From: Leptospira idonii
GTDB taxonomy: Bacteria > Spirochaetota > Leptospiria > Leptospirales > Leptospiraceae
Assembly: GCF_004770995.1 (NCBI RefSeq)
Contig: NZ_RQHW01000009.1
Coordinates: 1-7,070 of the forward strand
Direction of reading: 5' to 3'
Length of the DNA: 7,070 nt
Made by a program: the position numbers and the translations under genes. Numbering within the stretch: the stretch's first letter is position 1; the number at the start of each line of letters is the position of its first letter. The notes under the pieces are model-generated. The model made no database searches, was not told where the DNA came from, and saw nothing but the letters and a program-made list of their open reading frames with translations. Shown piece after piece: positions 6,231 to 7,070 of the stretch.

Positions 6231-6582
6231 CCTTTTAGCTGATGAAAACGTTGATTTTCGACTTGTAAAACTTCTCAGAAATTCGGGTCAAAAAGTTTTT
6301 TCTATATTAGAACAATACAAAGGTATTCCTGACATAGAAGTTATCAATTTAGCAAAAAAACTTAATGCAATCATTTTAACTTTAGATAAAGATTTTGGAG
6401 AATGGGTTTTCTCTCATAAAGAATATTCAAATGGTATCATCTTTCTTAGATACAACCCAATCGATTATAAGGATATATTCAATTCACTAAATACTCTACT
6501 TAAGAAAAATCCTGAAGGACTATATGGAAAATTTGTCGTTCTCTCTAAGAACAAAATTCGAATAAGAGATATTCATTTATAG
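6220..6582 (+). CDS. DUF5615 PIN-like toxin
   Basis: This 120-residue protein has the DUF5615 (Mut7-C/PIN-like) pattern: LLADENVDFRLVKLLRNSGQKV at 5-26, with acidic D8 and E9; GIPDIEVINLAKKLNAIILTLDKDFGEWVF at 35-64, with D38, D56 and D58; and IRIRDI near the C-terminus. In PIN-like proteins such acidic residues bind the metal ion for RNA cleavage, so an RNase toxin is the likely role (family inference). The start is TTG at 6220. The frame has no ATG anywhere, and an in-frame stop at 6199-6201 leaves no other plausible start before LADEN. The 11-nt overlap with the antitoxin gene suggests translational coupling and less toxin than antitoxin. All motif positions appear intact. Confidence 0.85.
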   Translation: MQVSLLADENVDFRLVKLLRNSGQKVFSILEQYKGIPDIEVINLAKKLNAIILTLDKDFGEWVFSHKEYSNGIIFLRYNPIDYKDIFNSLNTLLKKNPEGLYGKFVVLSKNKIRIRDIHL

Positions 6583-6623
6583 AATCTATTGCAATTACCA
6601 TAGGTTACTTGTTTCTTCCTACA

Positions 6624-6653
6624 TTTCCAAAAGTCGCAAATCAGAATTATAAA
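6624..6653 (+). promoter_or_regulatory. Weak candidate promoter of the small peptide gene
   Basis: TTTCCA at 6624-6629 and TATAAA at 6648-6653 are 18 nt apart. The predicted start of transcription falls on the palindrome that follows. The match to consensus is modest and the region is AT-rich, so this is tentative. Confidence 0.25.
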
Positions 6654-6656
6654 AAC

Positions 6657-6676
6657 AAATTTCATTTATGAAATTT
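6657..6676 (+). repeat. Perfect palindrome before the small peptide gene, possible operator
   Basis: AAATTTCAT at 6657-6665 is separated by TT from its exact reverse complement ATGAAATTT at 6668-6676. The ribosome site AAAGG follows directly (6678-6682) and the ATG is at 6692. It could bind a dimeric repressor or form a short hairpin in the message next to the ribosome site. No T-tract follows, so it is not an intrinsic terminator of the toxin gene. Confidence 0.55.
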
Positions 6677-6691
6677 AAAAGGTAAATAAAC

Positions 6692-6850
6692 ATGAAAATA
6701 ATCAAATTAATTTCTATTCTCATTATTAGCATTATGTTAATAACTTTGGCAATCGATGCAGCTGGACGAAAAGGAAGTAAACGTGTTGGCGGAACAAATA
6801 GCAAAGGAAAAGGGAGTCATTATGTAGGAGGAAAGAAAAAGAGTAAGTAA
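6692..6850 (+). CDS. Small exported basic peptide, 52 residues, with two KGSxxVGG repeats
   Basis: This short gene reads MKIIKLISILIISIMLITLAIDAAG at residues 1-25, a clear signal peptide or single membrane helix with a plausible cleavage after DAA (residue 24). The rest is glycine-, lysine- and serine-rich and strongly basic. It contains an eight-residue motif twice: KGSKRVGG (27-34) and KGSHYVGG (40-47). AAAGG at 6678-6682 is at a good distance from the ATG. The frame ends 16 nt before the attC6 R'' box, as expected of a cassette gene. The mature part would be about 28 residues. I do not know its function; an exported peptide acting on cell surfaces, nucleic acid or competitors is conceivable but unproven. 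Confidence 0.65.
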   Translation: MKIIKLISILIISIMLITLAIDAAGRKGSKRVGGTNSKGKGSHYVGGKKKSK

Positions 6851-6867
6851 TAACTTTCCGGCACCAC

Positions 6868-7011
6868 GCATAACTACAGCTTACCGCTTCACTTCGAGAC
6901 TCGCACAGCTCGCTCTCGTTCGGGCTAAAGCCACATTGGCTACTGTCACTCGTTTGCATACGCAAACTACGCGCCAGTTTAGCCAACGTCGGCAAGCCTA
7001 GTTCGTTATGC
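6868..7011 (+). repeat. attC6, integron recombination site (short type, 144 nt)
   Basis: R'' GCATAAC is at 6868-6874 and R' GTTATGC at 7005-7011. The inner arm TTGGCTA (6936-6942) pairs with TAGCCAA (6980-6986). The tip is TTTGC-atac-GCAAA, changed on both sides relative to CTTGC/GCAAG of the others. A left hairpin GGCT-aa-AGCC at 6923-6932 corresponds to GCCT-aa-AGGC of attC4, again a paired change. L'' and L' pair with two A-C mismatches. The side hairpin is absent. Confidence 0.9.
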
Positions 7012-7070
7012 GAAATTCTCAAAACCCTAATAATTCTATGACTATAAAAGAAAAAGAAACTCTCGCAGAT
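7006..7070 (+). mobile_element. Integron gene cassette 7, first 65 bases
   Basis: The sequence after the attC6 crossover starts TTATGCGAAATTCTC and so has the same opening pattern (AT at positions 11-12 counted from the G) as the six complete cassettes. It runs off the window. Confidence 0.75.
7008..7070 (+). CDS. Start of a cassette gene, truncated by window end
   Basis: A frame opens at the ATG inside the R' core and stays open for 21 codons to the window edge (MRNSQNPNNSMTIKEKETLAD). A second in-frame ATG at 7038 (MTIKEKETLAD) is an alternative start. The charged, AT-rich coding style resembles the other cassette genes, but no family can be told from this length and neither start has a Shine-Dalgarno sequence. 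Confidence 0.4.
   Translation, partial: MRNSQNPNNSMTIKEKETLAD

Larger units (their letters stand above)
5862..7005 (+). mobile_element. Integron gene cassette 6 (toxin-antitoxin pair, small peptide gene, attC6)
   Basis: The terminal match is GTTATGCGTAATGCCGG at 5861-5877 against 6858-6874, with mismatches only at positions 10 and 11, both A-C type. The unit carries three genes and a 144-nt leader before the first one. Toxin-antitoxin cassettes are well known from large integrons, where they are thought to stabilise the array and usually have their own promoter; the long leader fits that. Confidence 0.85.

Noticed and set aside
6732..7022. Minus-strand frame of 96 codons
   Set aside because: It consists of attC6 read backwards, continuing antisense through the small peptide gene; no ribosome site or recognisable domain.
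1..7070. Repeats considered as a CRISPR array or as insertion-sequence copies
   Set aside because: Copies are about 150 nt and separated by whole genes, with no short regular spacers, no transposase and no target duplications. The cassette-specific end matches fit integron sites.

Overview
The window is a run of integron gene cassettes with no integrase gene in view. Seven copies of a GC-rich repeat separate AT-rich genes: one is cut at the left edge and six are complete (about 144 or 163-172 nt). Each complete copy has the layout of an integron attC site: an outer R'' box ending in TAAC, an L'' box, a long imperfect hairpin, an L' box, and an R' core GTTATGC or a variant. Every recognisable gene is on the plus strand and begins shortly after an R' core, as expected of cassettes. 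The decisive evidence is that each cassette's own first bases (TTATACGC, TTAATTGC, TTATGTGC, TTATGCG...) are matched by the reverse complement in the R'' box at its own far end. The organism is not fixed by any marker gene. Very AT-rich genes with TTG starts and an integron of long attC sites would fit a spirochaete such as Leptospira or a relative; that is a low-confidence guess.

Layout: 1-74 is the end of an attC. Cassette 1 (75-1174) holds a DUF4238 protein. Cassette 2 (1175-1561) has no convincing gene but carries a 14-bp inverted repeat. Cassette 3 (1562-3648) holds two genes 11 nt apart: a deoxyribosyltransferase/TIR-like plus TPR protein, and an MTH538-type TIR-like protein. Cassette 4 (3649-4660) holds an unrecognised two-helix membrane protein. 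Cassette 5 (4661-5861) holds a DUF4062 protein. Cassette 6 (5862-7005) holds a DUF433/DUF5615 toxin-antitoxin pair and a 52-residue exported basic peptide. Cassette 7 starts at 7006 and runs off the end.

The cargo looks like defence and stabilisation genes: three proteins with TIR/nucleoside-deoxyribosyltransferase-like N-termini, a DUF4238 protein, a toxin-antitoxin pair and a membrane protein of effector-like layout. The two genes of cassette 3 probably work together, and the toxin-antitoxin pair may stabilise the array. The most unusual structural signal is in the recombination sites. The cassette-specific pairing extends 16-18 nt, well past the usual 7-nt box. Its mismatches are all A-C in the plus strand, which become G-T wobbles in the minus strand, the strand integron integrases use. 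A mismatch at position 11 is conserved in all six complete cassettes.
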